DNA of 64,000 nt from Anabaenopsis elenkinii CCIBt3563. GTDB taxonomy: Bacteria > Cyanobacteriota > Cyanobacteriia > Cyanobacteriales > Nostocaceae. This document shows positions 27,892-36,750 of the stretch, in pieces. Position 1 is the first letter of the stretch. Each line of letters begins with the position of its first letter. Below the pieces are notes generated by a model. It saw only the letters and a list, made by a program, of their open reading frames with translations. It searched no databases and had not been told where the DNA came from. The position numbers and the translations under genes were made by a program. The stretch covers positions 2,100,339 to 2,164,338 of the forward strand of contig NZ_CP063311.1 in the NCBI RefSeq assembly GCF_015245355.1. Direction: 5' to 3'.

Positions 27892-29049
27892 ATGTTTAAA
27901 CCTAGAATACCTTTGGCTTGGCGACAATTAATGAAGCAAAAAGGCAGGTTTTTAGTCGCTATTTGTGGTATTACTTTCGCTGATTTTTTGATGTTGATGC
28001 AGTTGGGCTTTCAGTCGGCTTTATATGATAGTAATACCAGATTTCATCAAGTTTTACAAGCCGATTTAGTCTTGGTGAGTTCCCAGGGGCAAAATTTAGG
28101 ACTTCTGAGTAGTTTTCCTCGTCGGCGTTTGTTTCAAGCTGCGAATTTGTCCGAGGTTGAGTCAGTTAATCCTGTCTATGCTCGTTTAGGTGTGTGGAAG
28201 AGTCCCCAAACTAAATTAGATGAGTCAATTTTAGTAATTGGTTTTAATCCAGAAAAACCAGCTTTTAATTTACCGCAAGTCAATCAAAGATTGGAACAGA
28301 TTAAATATCCTTATACTTTCTTATTTGATCGCAATTCTAGCGGACAATATGAACAAGCGATCGCCCAAATATCTCAAGGTCAACCTGTAATCACAGAATT
28401 GCAAGGGCGTAGGGTGCAAATTCAGGGTTTGTATGAAGTGGGCGCTTCTTTTGTGGCCAATGGTAGTGTAATCACTAGTGACCAAAACTACTTGCGGATT
28501 TTTTCCGAACAGAAACCAGGTCAAGTTAACTTAGGTTTAATTAACCTCAAACCTGGTAGCAATCCTGATTTAGTCGCCAAAGCCTTAGAGTCTTATCTGA
28601 GTGATGATGTCCGAGTTTTCACTCGCCAACAATTTATTGATTTTGAAAAGCAATACTGGCGAGAAAATGGGGCCATTGGTTTTATTTTTTCCTTGGGTGT
28701 CACCATTGGCTTTTTAGTGGGTGTGATTATTGTTTATCAAATTATTTATAGTGATGTTATGGATCACTTGCCGGAATATGCTACACTTAAGGCTATAGGT
28801 TATCGCAATATATACTTAGTATTTACTGTCCTGCAAGAAACATTAATATTAGCTATATGCGGTTTTATCCCCGGTGGTTTAGTATCTTTTTTTATGTATA
28901 ATTTTACCCGTAATATTACTAAATTACCATTATTTATCACCCCTGAGCGACTCATTTTTGTACTGTTATTAACAGTGATCATGTGTTTAATATCCGGTGC
29001 GATCGCTATAAATAAATTAAACTTAGCAGATCCTGCAGATGTTTTTTAA
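27892..29049 (+). CDS. devC: DevC-type ABC exporter permease
   Basis: This 385-residue FtsX/MacB-like permease has a first helix near residues 20-42 (RFLVAICGITFADFLMLM), a large extracytoplasmic domain, and three C-terminal helices (FIFSLGVTIGFLVGVIIVY, LILAICGFIPGGLVSFF, RLIFVLLLTVIMCLISGAI). The family works with a DevA ATPase. No devA follows: the next gene is on the other strand after 46 bp. The ATPase must come from elsewhere, or the complex shares another DevA. Confidence 0.88.
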   Translation: MFKPRIPLAWRQLMKQKGRFLVAICGITFADFLMLMQLGFQSALYDSNTRFHQVLQADLVLVSSQGQNLGLLSSFPRRRLFQAANLSEVESVNPVYARLGVWKSPQTKLDESILVIGFNPEKPAFNLPQVNQRLEQIKYPYTFLFDRNSSGQYEQAIAQISQGQPVITELQGRRVQIQGLYEVGASFVANGSVITSDQNYLRIFSEQKPGQVNLGLINLKPGSNPDLVAKALESYLSDDVRVFTRQQFIDFEKQYWRENGAIGFIFSLGVTIGFLVGVIIVYQIIYSDVMDHLPEYATLKAIGYRNIYLVFTVLQETLILAICGFIPGGLVSFFMYNFTRNITKLPLFITPERLIFVLLLTVIMCLISGAIAINKLNLADPADVF

Positions 29050-29095
29050 ACAAATTTAAACCAATTTAAACAAAAATGTATCTATAATTTTACAA

Positions 29096-30403
29096 CTATT
29101 CAACCGCTATTGGCATACCATCTTGGAGATTCAGAACCCCTGAAGTCACAATTTTCTCTTCTGGTTGTAATCCTGACAAAACCTGGTAATGATCATCTTT
29201 AATATTGCCTAACTTCACCCGTCTTTGTCTGGCCATGAGTTGAGATATCCCTTGTGGTGATTCCTCTGTTGTGATCACATAGACAAAAGTTTCTCCACTT
29301 ACACGGAACACTGCTTTAGTAGGGATTAATACCCCAGGTCGCTGATGCCAAATCACTCTAGCCTGCACTAATTGATCAGGTAGTAACTGACCTTGGGAAT
29401 TATTAAAAAGTGCTTTAACCAAAACTTCTTGCTGGTCATTTTTAGCATCAGGAGTAATTGCAGATATTGTACTACTACTGATGACTTCACCTTGTGGATT
29501 CAAAACTTCCACAGCCATTCCCCGACGTAATTGGGTACTTTGTTCCACCGGAACCAAAATATGCAGTTCTAAGGGTTGATTCTGGGAAACAGTAACTAGT
29601 GGTGTGGAAGTATTGACTAAATCACCTACCCTCACAGAAATATTACCAACTGTGCCGCTAAAAGGTGCCGTAATTGTATAACTCTGGGGGTAGAGTTGTT
29701 GGCTGCGAATTTCCGACTGAGCTTGTTGCAAGGTTTTTTCAGCTTGTGAGATAGTCAGTTGCTCCCCTTGAATCTGAGCATTAATCGCCCCAAGATCAGC
29801 CTTAGTTGTAGCCACCCGATTAGCATACTGATTTTGCTGACGTTGAGATATAGCTCCCTGGGTTGCTAGGTAAGCATACTTTTGATAGTCCTGTTCCTGC
29901 AATTGCAAATCAGCAACTTGAGATTGGCGTACTGCTTCGAGAGACTCAAGTCTAGCACGGGCATTTTCCCTCTGTAACACAGCAGCTTGATAAGTAGCAT
30001 TAAGCTCAATTTTTGCTGGTCTAGAATCTACTTGGATAATTGCCGTTCTGGCTGTAACTTGATCCCCTGGTTTGAGAAATATTTGGGTAACTTGTCCGGG
30101 AATTTTCGACTTGATCTCTACCGAACGCCCAGCCTTTAAGCTAGCAACAAAATTTAAACTTTCATCGACTATACCAGGCTGTGGTGTTAACACTTTGACT
30201 CTCACCCCTGGAGTTTTAATATTATTAGTAGGTACTCCTTCATAGGTAGGAGTCAACACACGCCAAAATATAGCGCTACCACCTGTAAGAATTAGTATAC
30301 AAGCTAACAATAATTGCTGCCATCTTCCTTGTAGCAACCGTGGCTGATCTGAGTTTGGTGAATGATTATCTCCAAAATTATTTGGCGGCTCAGGCAATGT
30401 CAT
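29096..30403 (-). CDS. RND-type efflux periplasmic adaptor (HlyD/AcrA family)
   Basis: The 435-residue protein has a membrane anchor near residues 28-48 (LLLACILILTGGSAIFW), a lipoyl half (VEIKSKIPGQVTQIFLKPGD), a coiled-coil hairpin around 150-230 and the beta-barrel and membrane-proximal domains (ITAPFSGTVGNISVRVGDLV). Adaptors of this kind couple an RND pump to TolC. No RND pump gene is adjacent. It is convergent with devC but belongs to a different subfamily from DevB, so it is probably a separate unit. Confidence 0.82.
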   Translation of the reverse strand: MTLPEPPNNFGDNHSPNSDQPRLLQGRWQQLLLACILILTGGSAIFWRVLTPTYEGVPTNNIKTPGVRVKVLTPQPGIVDESLNFVASLKAGRSVEIKSKIPGQVTQIFLKPGDQVTARTAIIQVDSRPAKIELNATYQAAVLQRENARARLESLEAVRQSQVADLQLQEQDYQKYAYLATQGAISQRQQNQYANRVATTKADLGAINAQIQGEQLTISQAEKTLQQAQSEIRSQQLYPQSYTITAPFSGTVGNISVRVGDLVNTSTPLVTVSQNQPLELHILVPVEQSTQLRRGMAVEVLNPQGEVISSSTISAITPDAKNDQQEVLVKALFNNSQGQLLPDQLVQARVIWHQRPGVLIPTKAVFRVSGETFVYVITTEESPQGISQLMARQRRVKLGNIKDDHYQVLSGLQPEEKIVTSGVLNLQDGMPIAVE

Positions 30404-31022
30404 GGCTAACCTAAATATAAATAAGTCAATAGTAAATCATGATTCCCATATTTTGCCATCATCACTATTTTATATATCTCAATATAATTTGGAATCAATT
30501 ATCTCTAAATCTATCAAAATATAGTGGGAGCGTGAGAACCCATGCGCTTTAGCGAGGAGATGAAAAGCGACTCAACAGGATTTACCCTGTCGTATCCTGA
30601 CTACAAAAAACTTATTGACAAGGCATTTCTGATTAGTTAGGATAAAAAAGCATCCACAAATATGGTGAAAAACCCAAAAGATGTTTTCCTTAAGTAGCCA
30701 CACAGCTAGATTTATTTTTAGCCGAGGTGGGTAGGGCATTTTGACTGTGCCACAACGATATTATTTATTCAAATTTTTAAATAAATAATATCGTAAACTT
30801 TGCGTAGCGTGTCTTCAGACCGCGTAGCAACATCAGTTTAGAATCCCCTGTGATTCTATCCAGGGGAGAAGTCAACCCAGGTTCAATAATTAACAAGATG
30901 AGCAAGCCCTCCCCTAGTTCAGGAGAGGGTGGGGCTGAGGGTTGATAAATCCTAGAAAAAACAGATTAATACAACCGAATATTAGTCATATTCCCTGTAT
31001 ATCTGTTATGGCGAATTACGAA
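30404..31022. other. Intergenic region with several hairpins, no gene
   Basis: The region lacks a convincing reading frame. Around 30528-30600 a sequence with CGCTTTAGCG and CAGGAT/ATCCTG hairpins resembles a solitary IS200/IS605-type end, but this is weak. A strong AT palindrome lies at 30755-30794. At 30908-30937 the arms CCCTCCCCT and AGGAGAGGG belong to the same C-rich dispersed repeat class as 8160-8345. Confidence 0.5.
30755..30794. repeat. Perfect 15-bp inverted repeat
   Basis: ACGATATTATTTATT and its reverse complement flank a 10-nt loop. It would form a stable AT hairpin on either strand. It is too far from the neighbouring genes to be a simple terminator. Confidence 0.85.
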
Positions 31023-31961
31023 TTATAAATTACTCATCCCCTTAGCAAATAGCCCAGAAATCAAAGGTAAGATATCCCGGCGTTTGGCGTTAGCTTTACC
31101 ATCAGTAAATACAACTAAGATGTAGGGACGCTGTTCTGATAACTCAATATAAGCTGCGTCATGACGAACTTGACTTGTCCAACCGGCTTTTGACCAAATT
31201 TGAGCATTTTGGGGAAGTCCACCCCCCAAAAAACCTGTTACCTGATCCTCTTCCACATCGGTGGGTAAATCATTGGGGTTAAGACTACGTTTGAGCAAAT
31301 TCATCATGGCTTGCGATCGCTTGCTAGACACTGCCACCCCGCCCACAATACTATGAATTAACTTAGCCGTAGCATTAGTTGTCAGCATATTGCGATTATC
31401 AAGCATTTCCCCATAAAATGCTCGTTCCCTACCATAGGGTCCATCACCCCAAGTTTTTTGACAGACGTTAATTGTCTGCAACTCTTCCCAACCCAAAGAC
31501 TGGTAATAGCGGTTAATAATATGACGTTGATATTTCCAAGTTTCAAAGGGTGCAGTTGGTAATTCTGGTCCGGAAGTAGTGCCACTGAGGATATCTACAA
31601 TTAAGCTGGTAGCATCATTGCTAGAGTCCACAATCATATCACTTAAGGCCCGTTCCAACTCCTGACAAGGTGGGGTCATACCTTTTTCCAGCCATTCGTG
31701 GACAGCGACTAAATAAAACAATTTGACCACGCTAGCGGGATAAATCCGCTCAACCCCCCTATAAGTAAAACCACGGGGTATATGGCTCCAAAAAGCATCA
31801 GGAGTCAAAGCCCCACCAGTATTTACAGGTACTGGAGGATCATAAACAATCCAAGTCACAGCCACTTGGTTGCGGGCTAAACTGGGAAATGTTGCCCAAG
31901 TTGCCTCTAAAATATCATTACCAAGATTTTCAAGTTGTTCGTCTTTTCTAAAGAAAATCAT
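31023..31961 (-). CDS. Serine beta-lactamase-like hydrolase (class A fold)
   Basis: About 312 residues from the ATG at 31961 (MIFFRKDEQ); the longer frame to 32024 would overlap the divergent NlpC gene. It has the three beta-lactamase motifs: SVVK at 77-80, SSN at 113-115 and KAG in WSKAGWTSQ near 250. No signal peptide is visible, so a cytoplasmic or unusual peptidase/esterase role is possible and resistance should not be assumed. Its start is 6 bp from that of the NlpC/P60 peptidase, a second cell-wall type enzyme, in divergent orientation. Confidence 0.8.
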   Translation of the reverse strand: MIFFRKDEQLENLGNDILEATWATFPSLARNQVAVTWIVYDPPVPVNTGGALTPDAFWSHIPRGFTYRGVERIYPASVVKLFYLVAVHEWLEKGMTPPCQELERALSDMIVDSSNDATSLIVDILSGTTSGPELPTAPFETWKYQRHIINRYYQSLGWEELQTINVCQKTWGDGPYGRERAFYGEMLDNRNMLTTNATAKLIHSIVGGVAVSSKRSQAMMNLLKRSLNPNDLPTDVEEDQVTGFLGGGLPQNAQIWSKAGWTSQVRHDAAYIELSEQRPYILVVFTDGKANAKRRDILPLISGLFAKGMSNL

Positions 31962-31967
31962 TGCAGA

Positions 31968-32675
31968 ATGCTCTCTAATCCAGAATCCCCAATCCTCAAC
32001 TTGACATCGGCTCAAGAATACCACTGTACCGCTAACTTGAATTTATATGATTCTCCTGAATGTACAACCCTGAGCACTCAAGCAGCTACAGGGCGACATT
32101 TGCGGATCACATTAGATCATCAGTTATCAGCATTTGAGGTGTATTTATGTGAAGATGACTATCGAGGGTGGGTATCTTTTGCCGACTTGGATATATTACA
32201 ACCTGCTACCACACTTTATCAGGCCAAATCATTTTCTCAGTCTGAGATCACAAAATTACTCCCTGATGTGATTAACTTTACCCATAAAGCCATGGAACAG
32301 TCCAATTATTATCTGTGGGGTGGTACAGTCAGTCCCAATTACGACTGTTCGGGGTTAATGCAGGCGGCGTTTTCATCGGTAGGGATTTGGTTACCCAGAG
32401 ATGCTTATCAACAGGAAGCTTTTACCCATAAAATTAATGTAGCTGCATTACAACCAGGGGATTTAGTTTTTTTTGGCACTGTGGAAAAAGCTACTCATGT
32501 GGGGCTATATTTAGGCGATAATTCTTACCTTCATAGTTCGGGAAAAAACCAGGGACGTAATGGTATTGGCATTGATATTCTCTCGGAACAGGGAGATAGG
32601 GTAAGTCAGTCATATTATCACCAGCTGCGGGGAGCAGGTCGGGTGATTGAGAGTTATCAACCATACAGAAACTAA
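31968..32675 (+). CDS. NlpC/P60 gamma-D-glutamyl-L-diamino acid endopeptidase with SH3b domain
   Basis: A 235-residue enzyme: an N-terminal bacterial SH3 domain of about 75 residues, then the NlpC/P60 papain-like domain with C127 (YDCSG), H177 (THVG) and H189 (YLHSSG). It closely resembles the crystallised Anabaena/Nostoc murein peptide endopeptidases that cut between D-Glu and the diamino acid of recycled muropeptides. There is no signal peptide, which agrees with a recycling role. It is divergent from the beta-lactamase-like gene, and the glycosyltransferase starts 10 bp after its stop. Confidence 0.92.
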   Translation: MLSNPESPILNLTSAQEYHCTANLNLYDSPECTTLSTQAATGRHLRITLDHQLSAFEVYLCEDDYRGWVSFADLDILQPATTLYQAKSFSQSEITKLLPDVINFTHKAMEQSNYYLWGGTVSPNYDCSGLMQAAFSSVGIWLPRDAYQQEAFTHKINVAALQPGDLVFFGTVEKATHVGLYLGDNSYLHSSGKNQGRNGIGIDILSEQGDRVSQSYYHQLRGAGRVIESYQPYRN

Positions 32676-32685
32676 GGATGCTAAT

Positions 32686-33699
32686 ATGAGGAGTGGGTTA
32701 ATTTCCCAAGGTTTAAATCAGGAAAATGGTTCAAGTGGGGTAGTTGTACCCGATGTTTCGGTAGTAGTACCAGTGCGGGATGAGGTGGAAAGTTTACCAC
32801 TTTTGCTCGAAGCGATCGCTACTAGTGTCAGCGCCAGTAATTTCAGTTATGAAATCATTTGCGTGGATGATGGTTCTACAGACGGATCGGCGGAATTTCT
32901 CAAGTCACAAGCCCAGACACGTAGTGATTTAAAGTCTGTCCTATTACGGCGTAATTACGGACAGAGTGCGGCAATGGCTGCTGGGTTTAATTATGCGATC
33001 GGTAAAGTGATTGTCACATTGGATGCTGATTTGCAAAATGATCCGGCGGATATCCCCTTATTATTAGCTAAATTGGCAGAAGGCTATGATTTAGTGAGTG
33101 GTTGGCGACATCAACGCCAAGATGCTCTAGTTTCCCGCCTAATTCCTTCTCAAGTTGCTAATTGGCTGATTAGCAAGGTCACAGAAGTCAAGTTACATGA
33201 TTATGGTTGTTCCCTCAAGGCTTATCGGTCTGAGGTTGTAGCTGATATGAATCTCTACGGGGAACTGCACCGATTTTTACCGGCTTTGGCTTACATTGAG
33301 GGGGCGCGAATTACTGAAATTCCCGTACGTCATCATGGGCGGCGTTTTGGTCGCAGTAAGTATGGTATTTGGCGAACCTTTCGCGTCATGATGGATTTGT
33401 TGACTATTTACTTTATGAAAAAGTTTCTCACCCGTCCCATGCACGTTTTTGGTTTGCTGGGTTTAGGTTCGATAGTTACAGGTATGGTTTTGGGTATTTA
33501 CTTGAGTTTTATTAAATTGGCTTTAGGGGAGTCAATTGGTAGTCGCCCTTTGTTAATTTTGGCGGTGCTGCTGTTAGTCACTGGGATGCAGTTGTTTTGC
33601 TTTGGTCTGTTGGCTGAGTTATTGATGCGTACTTACCATGAATCCCAAGGTCGTCCCATCTATCGGGTGCGAGAAGTAGTAGCTAAAAATGTTAAGTAA
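32686..33699 (+). CDS. GT2 family glycosyltransferase with two C-terminal membrane helices
   Basis: About 337 residues from the ATG at 32686, preceded by AAGGA. The GT-A domain has VSVVVPVRDE, a DDGSTDGS loop and the metal site LDADLQND near 112, then HGRRFGRSKYG. Two membrane helices follow (GLLGLGSIVTGMVLGIYL and ILAVLLLVTGMQLFCFGLL). This plan fits GtrB/DPM1-type enzymes that charge undecaprenyl or dolichyl phosphate with a sugar for envelope glycans. It is probably in an operon with the NlpC peptidase. Confidence 0.87.
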   Translation: MRSGLISQGLNQENGSSGVVVPDVSVVVPVRDEVESLPLLLEAIATSVSASNFSYEIICVDDGSTDGSAEFLKSQAQTRSDLKSVLLRRNYGQSAAMAAGFNYAIGKVIVTLDADLQNDPADIPLLLAKLAEGYDLVSGWRHQRQDALVSRLIPSQVANWLISKVTEVKLHDYGCSLKAYRSEVVADMNLYGELHRFLPALAYIEGARITEIPVRHHGRRFGRSKYGIWRTFRVMMDLLTIYFMKKFLTRPMHVFGLLGLGSIVTGMVLGIYLSFIKLALGESIGSRPLLILAVLLLVTGMQLFCFGLLAELLMRTYHESQGRPIYRVREVVAKNVK

Positions 33700-33743
33700 C
33701 GTAACAATATGAGAAACACTCTGGAACTAAACTGACATTTATT

Positions 33744-34973
33744 TTGAAAGCTATTCAGACATTAGACAGCCAACTCAGACGTAACCTGCTGATTTTGTTT
33801 ACCGCAGGTTTATTATTCTGGTCTAGCATTGCCTCATTATTACCCACTCTACCCCTATATATCGAAGATATTGGCGCTACCAGTCAAGAGATTGGCATTG
33901 TTATGGGTAGTTTTGCCATCGGGATGCTACTATTTCGGCCTTGGTGTAGCAGTTTAGCAGACCGTCGGGGTCGTAAGATTGTCTTGCTGATTGGGATGTC
34001 AGCAGTGGCTATTGCACCTCTGGGTTATGTGTTAGCAAAGTCAATTATCCCATTAATGGTGTTACGCGCCTTTCACGGTATCAGCATTGCCGCTTTTGGT
34101 ACTGCTTATGTAGCATTGGTGGGAGATTTAGCCCCTCCTGAAAATCGCGGTGAGGTAATTGGCTACATGAGTTTAGTCAATCCCCTGGGTGTGGCTATTG
34201 GGCCAGCTATGGGGGGATATTTACAAGCTGCTGCTGGTTATACTCCCTTATTTCTGTTGTCCGCGGCTTTGGGTTTTGCGGGAATGTTATGTATTGTCCC
34301 CCTGGTGAATCCATCTGTTGCTCACCAGCTCGACAATAACCCTGAAAATAATCTATTCTGGCGATTATTATGGGCTCCTCGTGTGCGTGTTCCGGCAATA
34401 GTCATGCTGTTGATTGGCATTGTTTTAGGAACTTTACATACTTTTGTGCCTTTATTTATCAAATCCACTAATGTAGATTTGAACCCAGGACTATTTTACA
34501 CAGTAGCGGCGATCGCCAGTTTTAATGTCAGGCTATTTATTGGCCGCGCTTCTGATAAATATGGACGGGGTTTATTTATCACCCTGAGCTTAATTGCCTT
34601 CACCTTAGCTATGGTTGGTATATGGAAAGCTAACAGCGCCCCTATTTTCTTACTCTCAGCATTTGTCCAAGGTGCTGCTTCGGGAACTGTAATTCCCATG
34701 ATGGCGGCGATGATGACAGACCGCGCCCAACCCCACGAACGCGGGCGGATATTTGGGGTCTCTTTAGTAGGATTAGATATTGGTATTGGCGTCGCTGGTC
34801 CTGTTCTCGGTGCGATTGCTGAACAAGTAGGTTACCGCCAGATGTTTGGTTATGGTGCTGCTTTGACCTTTCTAGCCATGATTATATTTCTCACCCAGTC
34901 CAGTCATAACCTGAATGATTCCCTGCGCTTCGCTTTGGGGCGTGGTCAAGATAGTTATGCCTTAGATAGATAA
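33744..34973 (+). CDS. Major facilitator superfamily transporter
   Basis: 409 residues with about 12 predicted helices and the family motif A loop SSLADRRGRKIVLLIG between helices 2 and 3, repeated in weaker form as GRASDKYGRGLFI in the second half. The start is TTG at 33744; no ATG precedes the first helix (LLILFTAGLLFWSSIASL). The 12-helix layout suggests a drug or metabolite efflux carrier, substrate unknown. It lies 44 bp after the glycosyltransferase and ends before the tRNA terminator. Confidence 0.85.
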   Translation: MKAIQTLDSQLRRNLLILFTAGLLFWSSIASLLPTLPLYIEDIGATSQEIGIVMGSFAIGMLLFRPWCSSLADRRGRKIVLLIGMSAVAIAPLGYVLAKSIIPLMVLRAFHGISIAAFGTAYVALVGDLAPPENRGEVIGYMSLVNPLGVAIGPAMGGYLQAAAGYTPLFLLSAALGFAGMLCIVPLVNPSVAHQLDNNPENNLFWRLLWAPRVRVPAIVMLLIGIVLGTLHTFVPLFIKSTNVDLNPGLFYTVAAIASFNVRLFIGRASDKYGRGLFITLSLIAFTLAMVGIWKANSAPIFLLSAFVQGAASGTVIPMMAAMMTDRAQPHERGRIFGVSLVGLDIGIGVAGPVLGAIAEQVGYRQMFGYGAALTFLAMIIFLTQSSHNLNDSLRFALGRGQDSYALDR

Positions 34974-34990
34974 TGGCAGGTAAAGAAAAA

Positions 34991-35028
34991 GGCAAAAGTG
35001 ATTTTTAAAAGTAAAAATCACTTTTGCC
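34991..35028 (-). terminator. Terminator of tRNA-Arg, possibly two-way
   Basis: A perfect 17-bp stem (GGCAAAAGTGATTTTTA and its complement) has an AAAG loop. On the minus strand it is followed by TTTTTCTTT and lies 8 bp past the tRNA 3' end. It may also stop the MFS transcript. Confidence 0.85.
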
Positions 35029-35036
35029 CTTCTCAA

Positions 35037-35110
35037 CGGGCGAGGAGGGATTCGAACCCCCGACACCGTGGTCCGTAGCCACGTGCTCTAGTCCACTGAG
35101 CTACACGCCC
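35037..35110 (-). tRNA. tRNA-Arg (anticodon ACG)
   Basis: The reverse strand folds as a cloverleaf. The acceptor stem is GGGCGTG/CTCGCCC with one mismatch. A D arm around TAGCTCAGTGG is present. The anticodon stem CGTGG/CCACG has loop CTACGGA with anticodon ACG. The T arm has loop TTCGAAT and the discriminator is G. CCA is not encoded. ACG is read as Arg, normally with inosine formed at position 34. Confidence 0.95.
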
Positions 35111-35253
35111 TTACAAGAATTTCATCGTAACACTACTATCAAAATAATGCAAGGCCTTTTTTTTGATTTTGCCACCCTCATACAGTTTGGTGATCAGTCG
35201 ATGTGTCTGCTAAAGTTGAGTAAGTACATGGCTCACGTCTCAAATAAATCTTT

Positions 35254-35511
35254 ATGCCTCCTCGTTGGCCTCGCAAACCCGACCGCAAAGACCCAGATTT
35301 CCGCAAGTTAGATGACCGGATGAATTTTGCTCTCCATGTAGCAGTAACTACGGCTGTTAATTCCGGTTTATGGTTTGTCCACAACTTAAAATCAGCTACC
35401 TGGGAATGGCTACCCTGGTTAACCGCAGGTTGGATATTAGTATTGTTGGTGCATCTGATTTATATTACTGCGATCGCCAACTATAGCGAAACTCCACCCA
35501 AATCTACCTGA
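35254..35511 (+). CDS. Small 2TM-domain protein
   Basis: An 85-residue protein starts with a basic stretch (PPRWPRKPDRKDPDFRKLDD) and has two hydrophobic helices (MNFALHVAVTTAVNSGLWF and WLPWLTAGWILVLLVHLI). It resembles the bacterial 2TM domain family, which has no assigned function. It lies between the tRNA and the DUF3181 gene. Confidence 0.6.
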   Translation: MPPRWPRKPDRKDPDFRKLDDRMNFALHVAVTTAVNSGLWFVHNLKSATWEWLPWLTAGWILVLLVHLIYITAIANYSETPPKST

Positions 35512-35629
35512 AGATTGATTATTGCGGCTAGGGGATTGTAACCTGTGGTGGTAGATCCCAATACATAATTGTGCGATCATGAGAGAAACCCTGACATTTA
35601 ACGCTCTTTGTTGATATAAGGTGATTTTT

Positions 35630-35938
35630 ATGGCTACAACCAACACCGCTGAAATACTGGAAGCCCTAGCTGCTGAAATTGGCGAAGCGGTCTATATAGA
35701 TATTGCTAAATGGCATCTTTATTTATCTGATGCCAAACTACATACTGTAGTTGCTCAACAGATGTATCCCTTAATTACTTCCCAGACTGTCAATGAAGAC
35801 AGAGTTATGGCGGTATTAACATCTATCCCGGTCAAAATTGGCGGTGGGAGGAAAGAATTACCTTTAAATGATCTCCTCCCACTACAATGTCAAGTCAACT
35901 TGGTAGATATTTTAGAGAAATATCAACGCCAGATTTAA
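35630..35938 (+). CDS. DUF3181 family protein
   Basis: 102 residues from the ATG at 35630 (ATTNTAEILEALAAEIGEAV). The segment VYIDIAKWHLYLSDAKLHT and the short C-terminal DILEKYQRQI match a small soluble family restricted to cyanobacteria and of unknown function. The start three codons upstream (35621, GTG) is less likely. Confidence 0.7.
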   Translation: MATTNTAEILEALAAEIGEAVYIDIAKWHLYLSDAKLHTVVAQQMYPLITSQTVNEDRVMAVLTSIPVKIGGGRKELPLNDLLPLQCQVNLVDILEKYQRQI

Positions 35939-36032
35939 GTTCTGCTCAGTTGAGGTGAGGCGGTATATCTTCCCCAACAAAAGGATGAGGGGTATTTTCC
36001 ATTCTACCTTCAAATTTATTGAGGTGATGAAT

Positions 36033-36263
36033 ATGTTTTTACAACTCAAAGATTCAGGTGATCTTATTAAAGTCCTTGATTTTCAGGAATTAATTGATCC
36101 TAATAGCCGGGTCATCCGCGCCCAAGACCAATTAGGTCAAGAAGAACAAGAACCGGAAACCTATCAAAAACAGAATCTTGTATTTCCCTCTGGTGAAAGC
36201 CTACCGCTTTGTTGGGTTGATCCCAATTATCGACATCCTCAACTTTGCACCTCTGCTCACTAA
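36033..36263 (+). CDS. Conserved small cyanobacterial protein, function unknown
   Basis: 76 residues from the ATG at 36033 (MFLQLKDSGDLIKVLDF); GAGG at 36021-36024 gives a good ribosome site. The central part is acidic (QLGQEEQEPETYQ) and the end (FPSGESLPLCWVDPNYR) looks conserved. I recognise the type as a recurring small protein in Nostocales but not its function. It ends 2 bp before the convergent ABA4-like gene. Confidence 0.6.
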   Translation: MFLQLKDSGDLIKVLDFQELIDPNSRVIRAQDQLGQEEQEPETYQKQNLVFPSGESLPLCWVDPNYRHPQLCTSAH

Positions 36264-36265
36264 CT

Positions 36266-36736
36266 CTAATTACTAGGAGAAACCGCTGGTTCTCCCACAT
36301 CCTTAGTCTGTGAATTGGGGAAAAATGCCCTAGTGATCCAGTAGGTGACTATATGACACAATAAACCCAGCGGTCCAGCAAACAAACATAAAAGCAGAGA
36401 ATGAATTGTCCAGATACCTGTTTTCTGACCCTCTAAATATATCCAACGACCCACAAATAAATCCATCACCAGGAAATGAATCCATCCTGTTGCAGCTGCT
36501 GTTTCATCAGTAAAAAATCGCGCAATATCTGCTAACTGGGGATTAGATAAAGCCGCGGCATTTTCTGGGGTAATACTATTGACAAACAGGTACAAATATG
36601 CACTAGCTAAAACTACAAAAGGTAGATATGATGCCATTACCCACCGTGTAAATTTCCAGTTAGGTAAGAAAATCATTAACGCCCAAAAGGGTAAAACGAA
36701 AATATTGGCAATGTCAAATAGTTGAGAGATATTCAT
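36266..36736 (-). CDS. ABA4-like membrane protein (DUF4281)
   Basis: 156 residues with about four membrane helices and the family landmarks TGWIHFLVMDLFVGRWIYLE and LLCLFAGPLGLLCHIVTYW. Plant ABA4 is needed for neoxanthin synthesis; the role of cyanobacterial relatives is not settled, though an effect on carotenoids is a reasonable guess. It follows cobW by 14 bp on the same strand, so both probably share a transcript. Confidence 0.8.
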   Translation of the reverse strand: MNISQLFDIANIFVLPFWALMIFLPNWKFTRWVMASYLPFVVLASAYLYLFVNSITPENAAALSNPQLADIARFFTDETAAATGWIHFLVMDLFVGRWIYLEGQKTGIWTIHSLLLCLFAGPLGLLCHIVTYWITRAFFPNSQTKDVGEPAVSPSN

Positions 36737-36750
36737 ACAATTAGGGGTGA

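Noticed and set aside
31023..31961. Calling the beta-lactamase-like protein an antibiotic-resistance gene
   Set aside because: No signal peptide and a cell-wall recycling neighbour; only the fold motifs are supported.
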